From assembly GCA_944388575.1 (NCBI GenBank), contig CALXJF010000010.1, forward strand, positions 1-41,373: a stretch of 41,373 nucleotides of DNA. Reading direction: 5' to 3'. Below are positions 32,914 through 40,715 of the stretch, in pieces. Below the pieces are notes generated by a model. The model did not search any database and was not told the DNA's origin. It saw nothing but the letters and a program-made list of their open reading frames with translations. The first letter of the stretch is position 1; every line of letters starts with the position of its first letter. Position numbers and translations under genes: made by a program. This DNA comes from an uncultured Clostridia bacterium (GTDB taxonomy: Bacteria > Bacillota > Clostridia > TANB77 > CAG-465).

Positions 32914-33438
32914 ATGAATAGGAGAGATAAGACAAATTATTATTTGGATATGGCAGATACTGTACAAAAAAGAGGTACATGTATAAGAAGAAATTACGGA
33001 GCTGTAATAGTAAAAAATGATGAGATTATCGCTACAGGATACACTGGCTCACCTAGGGGTAGAGCAAATTGTAGTGACCTTGGATATTGTGCAAGACAAA
33101 GGCTAGGTATAAAAAGTGGTGAAAAGTACGAACTTTGTCGAAGTGTACATGCAGAGCAAAATGCAATTATAAGTGCATCAAGAAAGGACACAATAGGAGC
33201 TACTTTATATTTGGTAGGAAGAGAAAAAGAAACAGGTGAGTATGTTAAAAATACAGATTCTTGTAGTATGTGTAAGCGTGTAATTATAAATGCGGGAATA
33301 GGAAAAGTTGTGGCAAGAATTAATGATAATGAATATAAAGTAATAGATGTAAATGACTGGATACAATATGATGAGGTATTAGAAGAAAAGGTTAAGCCCC
33401 TTTTTAAGAAAGAAGATGAGATTAATAATGTCAATTAA
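32914..33438 (+). CDS. dCMP deaminase-type zinc deaminase, copy 2
   Basis: This 174-aa protein has the same HAEQNA and SCSMC zinc motifs as copy 1. By eye the proteins differ at four positions within the shared about 165 residues (including Ile/Thr and Leu/Gln near the start and Glu/Gly near the end), plus a different tail ending NNVN. The start is ATG at 32914, 9 nt after AAGGAG; an ATG at 32905 abuts that site and is unlikely. Its 3' end overlaps the start of trmL by about 11 nt, so this copy is coupled to trmL and may be the resident locus. Confidence 0.9.
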   Translation: MNRRDKTNYYLDMADTVQKRGTCIRRNYGAVIVKNDEIIATGYTGSPRGRANCSDLGYCARQRLGIKSGEKYELCRSVHAEQNAIISASRKDTIGATLYLVGREKETGEYVKNTDSCSMCKRVIINAGIGKVVARINDNEYKVIDVNDWIQYDEVLEEKVKPLFKKEDEINNVN

Positions 33439-33919
33439 TATAGTTTTAGTAGAACCTGAAATTCCACAAAATACAGGAAATATAGCAAGAACTTGTGCAG
33501 CAATAGGAGCAACTTTACATTTAGTACATCCACTTGGTTTTGATATATCTGAAAAGGCGGTAAAAAGAGCTGGGCTTGATTATTGGGATAAGCTAGATAT
33601 AATTGAATATGAAGATTTAGAAGACTTTAAGAAAAAAGTAAAATCTGATAATATTTTTTTGTTATCTACTAAATCTAAAAAGGTTTATACAGATATTTCA
33701 TATAGTGATGGTTGTTATTTGGTTTTTGGACCGGAAACTAGAGGATTACCAGAAGATTATATACTTGAGAATTTTAATCATGCTGTAAGAATTCCTATGA
33801 GAGAAGGGATTCGTTCTTTGAATTTATCAAATAGTGTAGCTATAGTGGCATATGAGGTAGAAAGACAGTTAAGTTATATTAATCTACAAGAAACAAGTAG
33901 TTATTTTAATAATAAATAA
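33428..33919 (+). CDS. trmL: tRNA (cytidine(34)-2'-O)-methyltransferase TrmL
   Basis: This SPOUT-class methyltransferase modifies the wobble base of tRNA-Leu. It has INIVLVEPEIPQNTGNIART at the N-terminus, the knotted SAM-binding region with FGPETRGLP, then IPMREGIRSLNLSNSVAI. The length of about 163 aa is typical. Two in-frame ATGs are possible, 33416 and 33428. The second matches the family start better and has GAG at suitable spacing. It overlaps the end of dCMP deaminase copy 2 and is probably translated from the same mRNA. Confidence 0.93.
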   Translation: MSINIVLVEPEIPQNTGNIARTCAAIGATLHLVHPLGFDISEKAVKRAGLDYWDKLDIIEYEDLEDFKKKVKSDNIFLLSTKSKKVYTDISYSDGCYLVFGPETRGLPEDYILENFNHAVRIPMREGIRSLNLSNSVAIVAYEVERQLSYINLQETSSYFNNK

Positions 33920-33951
33920 GTAAAAAAATTATAATATTTATTGTGTAGTGT

Positions 33952-33989
33952 ATAGTATAATTATTATATTGGTATAATAATTATAGTAT
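33952..33989 (+). terminator. AT-only hairpin after trmL, possible terminator
   Basis: Seventeen-nt arms (33952-33968 and 33973-33989) pair with one mismatch around a TTGG loop. GC content is nearly nil and the T tail is weak, so it may be a processing or protective hairpin instead of a terminator. Confidence 0.4.
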
Positions 33990-34048
33990 TATAAAACTTT
34001 ATACTTTAGTTCTTTTTAGTTTTTTATTATAAAAACTATTATTTAATA

Positions 34049-34077
34049 TTGACATTAAATACCAAATAGTGTATAAT
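34049..34077 (+). promoter_or_regulatory. Promoter of the tRNA-Met gene
   Basis: Perfect TTGACA (34049-34054) and TATAAT (34072-34077) have 17-nt spacing, about 20 nt before the tRNA. Confidence 0.85.
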
Positions 34078-34096
34078 TTTAAATGTCAATATTAAT

Positions 34097-34173
34097 GGCG
34101 GCATAGCTCAGTTGGCTAGAGCATACGGTTCATACCCGTAGTGTCGTAAGTTCGATTCTTACTGCCGCTACCA
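34097..34173 (+). tRNA. tRNA-Met (elongator, anticodon CAT)
   Basis: This 77-nt cloverleaf has a 7-bp acceptor stem (GGCGGCA with TGCCGCT, one G-T pair), a TAGCTCAG D arm, anticodon stem TACGG/CCGTA around TTCATAC, a TTCGATT T loop and an encoded CCA. The sequence closely resembles elongator tRNA-Met of Bacillus and lacks the three G-C pairs of an initiator. Confidence 0.93.
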
Positions 34174-34210
34174 AAATATATAATTGTTTCATTAAACGAT
34201 ATTTGATTTG

Positions 34211-34237
34211 TCGACTGTGAAAAGGTCGATTTTTTTT
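34211..34237 (+). terminator. Terminator of the tRNA-Met gene
   Basis: The short stem TCGAC (34211-34215) with GTCGA (34225-34229) is followed by eight T's. Confidence 0.75.
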
Positions 34238-34350
34238 GTCTTACTAATAAATATTTAATAAAGATGTGATAATATAATTATATAAATTTTATCTAAGAGT
34301 AACAAAAAATTAAGTTTAATATATTATATAATAGGAGGTATTACATAAAT

Positions 34351-34986
34351 ATGTTAAATAAACAACATTATCCATTTAGTTTACCTGATTTGGAATATCC
34401 ATATAACTCTTTAGAACCAATTATAAGCGAAATGACAATGAAGTTACATCATGATAAACATTTAAAAGCATATATAGATAAATTAAACGATATATTAAAA
34501 GATTATCCAGAGTTTCATGGTTGGACTTTAGAAAAAATATTATCTAATTTGTATACTTTTCCGGAGAATATACGTATAAATGTTAGAAATAATGCTGGCG
34601 GTGTATTAAATCATATAATATATTTTAATATAATTAATCCTAATAAAGTAGGTAAAGAACCTATAAATATAACTAAAGCTATTATTAATAAATATTCAAA
34701 TATGAACAGATTTTTGACCGAATTTAAAATCAAATCAAATCAAATGTTTGGATCTGGGTATGTATTTTTAGTAATAAATAAGAATAATGAATTAGATCTG
34801 ATTAGTACGCCTAATCAAAATAGTGTATATGAGTTGAACTTGTATCCATTATTTTTAATTGATTTATGGGAGCATGCATATTATTTAGATTATAACAATA
34901 GAAGAGATGAATATATAAATAATTTTATAAAAATTATAAATATGGAAAAGTTAGAAGAAAGATATTTAAAATATTTTGATTATTAA
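34351..34986 (+). CDS. Superoxide dismutase, Mn-type of the Fe/Mn family
   Basis: This cytoplasmic enzyme converts superoxide to peroxide and oxygen. The 211-aa protein carries the metal ligands His33 (KLHHDKH), His88 (GGVLNH), Asp171 and His175 (DLWEHAYY). Gly84 and Gln156 (NQNS) correspond to the Gly77/Gln146 pair of E. coli SodA, favouring manganese over iron. AGGAGG lies upstream. The gene stands alone and converges with a Fur-family gene and a putative metal permease, which suits a manganese- or oxygen-related theme. Confidence 0.93.
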   Translation: MLNKQHYPFSLPDLEYPYNSLEPIISEMTMKLHHDKHLKAYIDKLNDILKDYPEFHGWTLEKILSNLYTFPENIRINVRNNAGGVLNHIIYFNIINPNKVGKEPINITKAIINKYSNMNRFLTEFKIKSNQMFGSGYVFLVINKNNELDLISTPNQNSVYELNLYPLFLIDLWEHAYYLDYNNRRDEYINNFIKIINMEKLEERYLKYFDY

Positions 34987-34992
34987 AGTAAA

Positions 34993-35030
34993 AAAGAATT
35001 AAGCGGCAAATAAGCTTAATTCTTTCTTTA
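34993..35030. terminator. Terminator between SOD and Fur-family genes
   Basis: Perfect 12-nt arms AAAGAATTAAGC (34993-35004) and GCTTAATTCTTT (35014-35025) have T-rich sequence on both sides. It can act in both directions. Confidence 0.85.
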
Positions 35031-35411
35031 TTTTTGACAATTTTTACATATGCCATGAAATTCTATTATATGACTTGTAATGTCAAAGTTTATTTTTTGT
35101 TTTATTGAATTCTCAAACTCTTTTAGTGGACAATTTTCTATTTTTATTGTTTTATGGCATCTATCACATATAAGGTTGTGTTTATGAGTATTGTCATTTA
35201 TTTCATAATAGTGAATTCCATCTTGTTTGAGTTGTTTTATTACAACATTTTGATTGGTTAATGAATTCAATATTCTGTATATAGTTGACAGATTTACTTT
35301 TTTAATACTATTTATACTATTAAAGATATTTTCGGCAGATATAGGTTGTTCTGCCTTTTTTATAATGTCTATAACTAAAGAACGATTTTTGCTATTTCTT
35401 GTTTTACTCAT
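35028..35411 (-). CDS. Fur-family metalloregulator
   Basis: This 127-aa repressor has an N-terminal winged helix (with NLSTIYRILNSL recognition helix) and a C-terminal dimerisation domain with the HKHNLICDRCHK sensor region and two structural CxxC pairs (CDRC and CKNC). The specific metal (Fe, Mn or Zn) cannot be read from the sequence. Its start overlaps the stop of the upstream permease gene by 4 nt (ATGA), so translation is coupled. The unit is preceded by a perfect palindrome at its transcription start, consistent with autoregulation. Confidence 0.92.
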   Translation of the reverse strand: MSKTRNSKNRSLVIDIIKKAEQPISAENIFNSINSIKKVNLSTIYRILNSLTNQNVVIKQLKQDGIHYYEINDNTHKHNLICDRCHKTIKIENCPLKEFENSIKQKINFDITSHIIEFHGICKNCQK

Positions 35412-36271
35412 ACTATTCCTATTAATCCTATAATTATACCTGATATGCTACCAATTGCATAAATAGTACCAAGAATTTTTAAGTTTTGCTTAAAATCATG
35501 ATTTACTTTAAATAAAACAACCATTCCAATTCCAGCCCCTGTGCAAAGACCAGCAATTACTGATGCAAAGCTGATATTTCCGGCAATATATAATTCTGTA
35601 AGTAAAACAGATGAAGCACAATTTGGAATTAATCCTATTAATCCAGCAATTAAAGGTTGAAATATAGTTCCACTCATCAATAAGGTTGATAATTTTTCTT
35701 GTCCAATAAAATATATAACTGTATTAAGAATAAACGCAACAATAAATATAAATATAAATATGTTTATTGTATGTTTTAATGTAGGTCTTAATATTCCATG
35801 ATCATGATTACAATCGCAGTGAGAACACATATTATGCATATGTTCATGTACTTCTTCGATATCTTTTTTTAAATTATGTTTTTTTCTGAATATAAAGTCT
35901 ATTATAATTCCTGCTAATATTCCTATTAATAATTTAAAAGCTAGTAATTTAAAAATTTGAGGTGCACTATCTGGATGTGATAATAATACAGGTATAGCTT
36001 CATCAGAAGTTGATAAGAATACGGCGATTAAGGTTCCAAGGGTAATTACTCTTCCAGCATATAAATTTGCAGCAGTAACTGAGAAACCACATTGTGGAAC
36101 AAGACCAAGAATAGAACCTATTACTGGTCCAAATTTACCGGAATTTTTTAATATTTTTTCTAGTGATTTTGATGACTTATGCTCTATAAATTCTATTAAT
36201 AAATAGGAGATAAATAAAAAAGGTAGTAGTTTTAATGAATCTATAAGAGTGTCTATAATAACATCTAACAT
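35408..36271 (-). CDS. Putative manganese/metal permease (ArsP_2-like)
   Basis: This polytopic membrane protein of 287 aa has two homologous halves of helices, each with a conserved (V/I)PQCG or IPNCASS loop (GLVPQCGFSVTA and GLIPNCASSVLL), the hallmark of the putative manganese transporter family. Between them is a cytoplasmic or exposed loop very rich in His and Cys (HEHMHNMCSHCDCNHDHG), typical of metal binding. The start is ATG at 36271, behind AAAGGAGGAG; the apparent upstream start lies in the operator palindrome. It is coexpressed with the Fur-family gene. Confidence 0.87.
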   Translation of the reverse strand: MLDVIIDTLIDSLKLLPFLFISYLLIEFIEHKSSKSLEKILKNSGKFGPVIGSILGLVPQCGFSVTAANLYAGRVITLGTLIAVFLSTSDEAIPVLLSHPDSAPQIFKLLAFKLLIGILAGIIIDFIFRKKHNLKKDIEEVHEHMHNMCSHCDCNHDHGILRPTLKHTINIFIFIFIVAFILNTVIYFIGQEKLSTLLMSGTIFQPLIAGLIGLIPNCASSVLLTELYIAGNISFASVIAGLCTGAGIGMVVLFKVNHDFKQNLKILGTIYAIGSISGIIIGLIGIV

Positions 36272-36281
36272 TTCTCCTCCT

Positions 36282-36304
36282 TTAATGCAAATCGTTTGCA
36301 TTAA
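36282..36304 (-). promoter_or_regulatory. Perfect palindromic operator, probably for the Fur-family regulator
   Basis: Ten-nt arms TTAATGCAAA (36282-36291) and TTTGCATTAA (36295-36304) are perfectly complementary around TCG. The palindrome sits directly after the -10 box, across the expected transcription start, and just before the ribosome-binding site of the permease gene. Fur-type repressors bind AT-rich inverted repeats of this kind. Confidence 0.8.
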
Positions 36305-36305
36305 G

Positions 36306-36334
36306 ATTATACTTAAAAAACATTATTCTGTCAA
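36306..36334 (-). promoter_or_regulatory. Promoter of the permease-Fur unit
   Basis: On the minus strand, TTGACA (36334-36329) and TATAAT (36311-36306) are separated by 17 nt. A bound repressor at 36282-36304 would block it. Confidence 0.85.
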
Positions 36335-36381
36335 TATATAATACAAAATATGACAAAATAATGTTTGATTTAAATAAGTTA

Positions 36382-37077
36382 TTAAATCACTTTTGAATGT
36401 ATTTTTTTTGCAATTATTAATCCTATACCTGATATTAATAATGTTATAATAAAGGTTAAAATAGTAATTTTAAAATTTCCATCTATTAAGTTAGCACCAG
36501 CAAAAGTGGAAGTGATAACAGAAGGTATTCTAGCAAATGTAGATATAATAAAAAATCTCAAAGGTTTTATGTTTAGTAGACCACCTACATATACAAATAA
36601 ATCTTTTGGTGTTCCTGGTATAAAAAACATTATAAAAAGAAACATTTCTATACGTTTTGAATTAGATAGAAATTTACTATTTTGAATTTTATACAATTTT
36701 TCTTCATTAAAAAATGTGCTTATAAAATCTCTACCAAATTTTCTAACTAAAAAGAATATTAAAGCAGAACTAATAAAAGAACCTATTAATATTATTATAA
36801 CTCCTCCAAAAGTACCAAAACACATACCGGCTAAAACTTCTACAGGTTCACCAGGTAAGAAAGCAACTAATATTTGAAGAATCATCAGTCCTATAATAGC
36901 TAATGGAGAAAAGATTCCCATATTAGTAATAGTTTCTTTAAAAGCTATTTGTCCATCTTGAGTTGAAAGATTTTTAAATAAAGGTAAAAATTTCAGTGTA
37001 AAAAATGTTAATAATATAATTACTAAAAAAAATAAAATTAGTTTTATAATCTTCATTACTTTTGTATTACTAGTCAT
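36382..37077 (-). CDS. TVP38/TMEM64 (DedA-like, VTT domain) membrane protein
   Basis: This 231-aa polytopic protein has an N-terminal helix (about 10-30) and the central VTT domain with FLPGEPVEVLAGMCFG, a later FFIPGTPKDL loop and FARIPS before the last helices. DedA and TMEM64 proteins are linked to lipid scrambling or lipid-carrier recycling and membrane homeostasis. The substrate here is not known. AGGTGG precedes the ATG. A minus-strand promoter (TTGTCT, 18 nt, TATAAT) is visible upstream. Confidence 0.9.
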   Translation of the reverse strand: MTSNTKVMKIIKLILFFLVIILLTFFTLKFLPLFKNLSTQDGQIAFKETITNMGIFSPLAIIGLMILQILVAFLPGEPVEVLAGMCFGTFGGVIIILIGSFISSALIFFLVRKFGRDFISTFFNEEKLYKIQNSKFLSNSKRIEMFLFIMFFIPGTPKDLFVYVGGLLNIKPLRFFIISTFARIPSVITSTFAGANLIDGNFKITILTFIITLLISGIGLIIAKKIHSKVI

Positions 37078-37151
37078 TTATTAACCACCTAATATATTAT
37101 AACGTAAAGAGAAAAAAAAAGACAACAGATTTAAATGTAGTTATTATAATA

Positions 37152-37190
37152 AAAACTTAGCATTTTGTATAAAATACAATGCTAAGTTTT
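37152..37190 (-). terminator. Terminator of the initiator tRNA gene
   Basis: A long stem (arms 37152-37170 and 37174-37190) differs only by two extra T's in one arm. It lies directly 3' of the tRNA and is followed by T-rich sequence on the minus strand. Confidence 0.75.
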
Positions 37191-37193
37191 TGA

Positions 37194-37269
37194 TGGTTGC
37201 GGGAGGTAGACTCGAACTACCGACCTTCGGGTTATGAGCCCGACGAGCTGCCAACTGCTCTATCCCGCG
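37194..37269 (-). tRNA. Initiator tRNA-fMet (anticodon CAT)
   Basis: This 76-nt tRNA starts CGCGGGA and ends TCCCGCAACCA, so position 1 is a C facing A72, the unpaired first position typical of bacterial initiators. The anticodon stem contains the three consecutive G-C pairs (CGGGCTCATAACCCG). CCA is encoded. Confidence 0.95.
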
Positions 37270-37506
37270 ATAAGCTATATAAAAAGTATAATATAAAAAG
37301 TAAAAAATGTCAATACTTTTTAACATATAAATTTAATTTTTTTAAGGATATTTTGTAATATTATTATATGCTTAAAAAATGTCAATATGTATAAATAATT
37401 ACATTTTTTTATAATTAATTTGATTTATATTAAATATTGTTATATAATATTTTTATATGAAAAAGTATATAATTTATATGTAAGTATAAAGGGGAGGAAA
37501 TATATA

Positions 37507-39189
37507 ATGACAAATGAAGTGAAGAAACTAGGAGGAACGGTAGAAAAAAAATCAAAGTTATATTTGATAAGTAACATAATTTCATTTTTATATTTTGTTG
37601 TAACTGTAGTTACTATAATCATTATTTCTAAGGTTAATGTGTTACCTACAAAATATATGGTACTTCTTTCATTGATTTTATTACTGGTTCCTATTATAAT
37701 ATTCTTTGTACAATTAAAAACAAAGAGAAAAAAGAAATTAAAAATAGTATTAAATGTTATTTCTATTTTAATAAGTATAATATTAGTTATCATATCTATA
37801 TACTGTGTAAAAACCAATAAATTTTTGGACGCTATGCAATCTTCGGGTTATAAAATTCAAAATTATTCTGTAATGGTTTTAAAAGATTCAGAATATGAAC
37901 AAATTGAAGATATAGAAGGTAAAAACTTAGGTTATATTGCAGGTGATGATACCGGAGTAAGTATGGCTAATGAAGAAATAAAAAATAAAGTAAGTGTAGA
38001 ATTAAAAGAAGAGTTAAATTTATCTGATTTAACAGATGCATTAACTAATAAAGATGTAGATGCTATTATGTTAGAAGATGCTTATAAAAGCATTTTAGAA
38101 GATGAAAATACTGAGTTTATAGAAAATACAAGAGTTATCTATACATTTAGTATTCAAGTTCCAGTAGAAGAGATTTCTAAAGAAGTGTCAACTCAAGAAC
38201 CTTTTAATGTATTTATTAGTGGAATTGATACGTATGGAAAAATTCAATCTGTTTCAAGAAGTGATGTTAACATTCTCGTAACGGTTAATCCTAATACTCA
38301 TCAAGTGTTACTTACAAATATTCCTAGGGATTCTTATGTTCAATTGTATAATACTACAGGAACAAAAGATAAATTAACTCATGCTGGTATTTATGGAATA
38401 GAAAAGTCAGTTAAAACTGTTGAGCAATTGCTGGATGTAGATATTAACTATTATCTAAAGGTCAATTTCACGTCATTAGAAGATATTGTGGATGCTATAG
38501 GAGGAATAACTGTATATTCAAAATATACATTCACTTCATATATAGGAAATTATTATTTTAAAGAGGGATATAATAATATGAATGGTGCACAAGCTTTAGG
38601 TTTTGCAAGAGAAAGAAAGTCTTTTGCAGAAGGTGATATTATGCGTGGGCAAAACCAACAAGCTGTCATAGAAGCTATAATTAGAAAAGTTTCAAGTCCG
38701 AGTATAATTAGTAAGTACAATACCTTGTTAAGTTCATTAGCTGGTGAATTTGAAACTAATATGCCAACAGAAAAAATGACTGAGTTTATAAAAATGCAAC
38801 TCGATAATCCAGTCTCTTGGAATGTAACATCAATTACTCTAAATGGAAGTGGATCTAGTCAATATACATATAGTGGTGGAAACCAAAAATTGTCGGTTAT
38901 TATATTAGATGAAGAGTCTGTACAAGAAGCACAGCAAAAGATCGATTTAGTAATGCAAGGTGAAATGTTAGAAAGTTCATATGGAGAAGTTACAAATCCA
39001 AGAGACACTACTCAGGGTGCAAGTAAGCCAACTACAACAACAAATACTTCATCAAGTAATAAAACAGAGACTAATGATACAAAACAAGATAAACCGACAA
39101 CTACAACTGATAAGCCAATAGTTGAAGAGCCTGATAAAAAGGATGAAGAAGATACAGAAGTAGATATTTATTCACAAAATGATAGTTAG
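37507..39189 (+). CDS. LytR-CpsA-Psr (LCP) family cell-wall ligase
   Basis: LCP enzymes transfer polymers such as teichoic acids or capsule from lipid carrier to peptidoglycan. The 560-aa protein has a basic N-terminus, three membrane helices (about 20-105), an extracellular solute-binding-like segment (about 120-225) and the LCP domain (about 232-400) with DVNILVTVNP, NIPRDSYV and GFARERKSFAEGD-x-MRGQNQQ, which carry the substrate-contacting Arg/Asp residues. The tail is Thr/Lys-rich and disordered. The start is ATG at 37507, behind GGGGAGG; earlier in-frame ATGs have no such site. It has its own terminator. Confidence 0.93.
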   Translation: MTNEVKKLGGTVEKKSKLYLISNIISFLYFVVTVVTIIIISKVNVLPTKYMVLLSLILLLVPIIIFFVQLKTKRKKKLKIVLNVISILISIILVIISIYCVKTNKFLDAMQSSGYKIQNYSVMVLKDSEYEQIEDIEGKNLGYIAGDDTGVSMANEEIKNKVSVELKEELNLSDLTDALTNKDVDAIMLEDAYKSILEDENTEFIENTRVIYTFSIQVPVEEISKEVSTQEPFNVFISGIDTYGKIQSVSRSDVNILVTVNPNTHQVLLTNIPRDSYVQLYNTTGTKDKLTHAGIYGIEKSVKTVEQLLDVDINYYLKVNFTSLEDIVDAIGGITVYSKYTFTSYIGNYYFKEGYNNMNGAQALGFARERKSFAEGDIMRGQNQQAVIEAIIRKVSSPSIISKYNTLLSSLAGEFETNMPTEKMTEFIKMQLDNPVSWNVTSITLNGSGSSQYTYSGGNQKLSVIILDEESVQEAQQKIDLVMQGEMLESSYGEVTNPRDTTQGASKPTTTTNTSSSNKTETNDTKQDKPTTTTDKPIVEEPDKKDEEDTEVDIYSQNDS

Positions 39190-39210
39190 ATATAATATAA
39201 AATAGTAAAA

Positions 39211-39248
39211 ATACATCTTAATGTTTTAAAATTAAGGTGTATTTTTTT
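39211..39248 (+). terminator. Terminator of the LCP gene
   Basis: Arms ATACATCTTAAT and ATTAAGGTGTAT (with a wobble pair) are followed by seven T's. Confidence 0.85.
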
Positions 39249-39311
39249 GTGTAAAGAAAATGAAAAAATATAGTTATTAGTGATAACTTTGTGAAAGATT
39301 AAATGTAGTGC

Positions 39312-39339
39312 TTGCAATATTTAGCAACATTTATATAAT
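39312..39339 (+). promoter_or_regulatory. Promoter of a possible non-coding transcript
   Basis: TTGCAA (39312-39317) and TATAAT (39334-39339) have a 16-nt spacer. The expected start is about 39347, just before the GGGAAAAA arm. Confidence 0.5.
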
Positions 39340-39346
39340 ACTATAT

Positions 39347-39450
39347 ATAAAGGGAAAAAATATACTGTTAGACATGTAAAAATATAATATATCTGTATTA
39401 ACTGCACACTTTAGATATATATATAATATCAAATTAATAATTTTTCCCTA
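39347..39450 (+). ncRNA. Candidate structured RNA in the ccdA upstream region
   Basis: A predicted transcript start is followed by AGGGAAAAA (39351-39359), which pairs with TTTTTCCCT (39441-39449) across about 80 nt that contain further small inverted repeats (ATATCT with AGATAT). There is no reading frame. It could be a small RNA or a leader element. The evidence is only pairing and promoter position. Confidence 0.3.
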
Positions 39451-39490
39451 TTTAAAGTATAGCTAGATTATCATTTAGTTATATTTTTTC

Positions 39491-39519
39491 TTGTATATTT
39501 ATTAAATTTTAATTATAAT
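39491..39519 (+). promoter_or_regulatory. Promoter of the ccdA-thioredoxin unit
   Basis: TTGTAT (39491-39496) and TATAAT (39514-39519) are 17 nt apart, 28 nt before the ATG. Confidence 0.6.
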
Positions 39520-39547
39520 AAATATATGGATAGGAGAGAATATTAAA

Positions 39548-40183
39548 ATGGAATATTTTTTTATATTTTTAGAGGGAATTGCAAGTTTTATTTCGCCATG
39601 TATGTTACCAATGCTTCCTATATATATTGCGTATTTTATAGGAAAAGATGATAAAAAGGATTTTAAGGCAATATTAAATTCGATAGGATTTGTTATTGGT
39701 TTTACAATAGTTTTTATGATTTTTGGAATATTTGCTAGTAAAATTGGTACATATATTAGTGGATATATACAGTACATAAAAATAATTTTCGGTATTATAA
39801 TTATTTTATTGGGATTAAATTATATGGAGATTTTAAAGTTAAGCTTTATAAATAAAACTAAAAGAATAAATATAAAAAAAAATAATTTAGATTTTTTTAA
39901 ATCAATAATTTTTGGAGTATTCTTTTCAATTAGTTGGACACCATGTATAGGAACTTTTTTAAGTTCAGCTTTACTTCTTATTGCTAAACAGCAAGAAATA
40001 ATAAAGGGAATAGTATTAATGGCATTGTATTCAATTGGATTGGGAATACCTTTTATAGCATCAATTTTCTTAATGGAACAATTAAAGTCAACTTTTGAAT
40101 TTATAAAAAAGCATTATGATATAATAAAGAAAATTTCTGGTATAATACTATTATTAATGGGAATTTATATTATGTTTTGGTGA
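39548..40183 (+). CDS. CcdA/DsbD-type thiol-disulfide transporter
   Basis: This 211-aa membrane protein of six predicted helices shuttles reducing equivalents from cytoplasmic thioredoxin to the outside. The two redox cysteines are Cys18 (SPCMLPMLPIY) and Cys133 (SWTPCIGTF), each in the family's proline-flanked motif. AGGAGAG precedes the ATG. A membrane-anchored thioredoxin follows after 10 nt and is its likely partner. No cytochrome c biogenesis genes are present, so a role in extracytoplasmic thiol reduction or oxidative-stress repair is more likely. Confidence 0.92.
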   Translation: MEYFFIFLEGIASFISPCMLPMLPIYIAYFIGKDDKKDFKAILNSIGFVIGFTIVFMIFGIFASKIGTYISGYIQYIKIIFGIIIILLGLNYMEILKLSFINKTKRINIKKNNLDFFKSIIFGVFFSISWTPCIGTFLSSALLLIAKQQEIIKGIVLMALYSIGLGIPFIASIFLMEQLKSTFEFIKKHYDIIKKISGIILLLMGIYIMFW

Positions 40184-40193
40184 GGAGTTATAA

Positions 40194-40670
40194 ATGAATA
40201 AAAAGATTTTCACAATTATATTATTAGTTGTATTTATTGCAATGATAGTGTTAATAAGTATATTTTTAAAAATAGAAACAAACGGAAGTGAAGAAAATAT
40301 AAATCAAGAAAGTAGTAATGAAATACAAAAGTCTGAAATTAAGAATATTAATACAACTGAGCTTACAATAGTTAGTGTGACATCTCAAAATTTTGATACT
40401 GAAGTTTTGAATTCTAAAAAAACAGTATTAGTTGATTTTTATGCCACTTGGTGCGAACCATGTAAAACTATGTCTACTATAATTACTGATGTCATAAAGG
40501 ATAATACAAATGTTAAAGTTGCAAAAATAAATGTTGATACGCAAGTAAATTTAGCAGAGGAATATGGGGTTATATCTATACCCACATTATTAGTAATGAA
40601 AAATGGAAAAGAAGTAAGAAGAAGTGTAGGAGTAATTAGTAAAGCTGAATTACAAAAAATGTTAAAATAG
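40194..40670 (+). CDS. Membrane-anchored thioredoxin
   Basis: This 158-aa protein has an N-terminal membrane helix (about 5-25), an acidic linker and a thioredoxin fold with the active site Trp86-Cys-Glu-Pro-Cys90, preceded by VLVDFYAT and followed by the cis-proline segment SIPTLLVMKNG. It faces the outside and is expected to receive electrons from the adjacent CcdA. The CEPC active site is a common variant of CGPC. Confidence 0.93.
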   Translation: MNKKIFTIILLVVFIAMIVLISIFLKIETNGSEENINQESSNEIQKSEIKNINTTELTIVSVTSQNFDTEVLNSKKTVLVDFYATWCEPCKTMSTIITDVIKDNTNVKVAKINVDTQVNLAEEYGVISIPTLLVMKNGKEVRRSVGVISKAELQKMLK

Positions 40671-40715
40671 AATATTTTTAAAAATAGGTTATATAATAAT
40701 ATTAGGTGATTATAC

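Larger units (their letters stand above)
32247..33420 (+). repeat. Tandem near-identical duplication of the dCMP deaminase coding region
   Basis: The stretches 32247-32744 and 32914-33411 are about 97 percent identical by eye, with roughly 15 substitutions and no gaps. Promoters, leaders and 3' flanks are unrelated, so similarity stops at the coding borders. Confidence 0.85.
39190..39547. other. 358-bp intergenic region with two promoters and a possible structured RNA
   Basis: No protein gene is visible here. The region holds the LCP terminator (39211-39248), a promoter at 39312-39339, a long-range stem at 39351-39449 and the ccdA promoter at 39491-39519. Base composition is extremely AT-rich. 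Confidence 0.6.

Noticed and set aside
32047-33440. Insertion sequence or transposon behind the deaminase duplication
   Set aside because: No transposase, terminal inverted repeats or target-site duplications are visible around either copy.
37144-37326. Possible 60-aa minus-strand protein
   Set aside because: It runs straight through the initiator tRNA and its terminator and has no ribosome-binding site.
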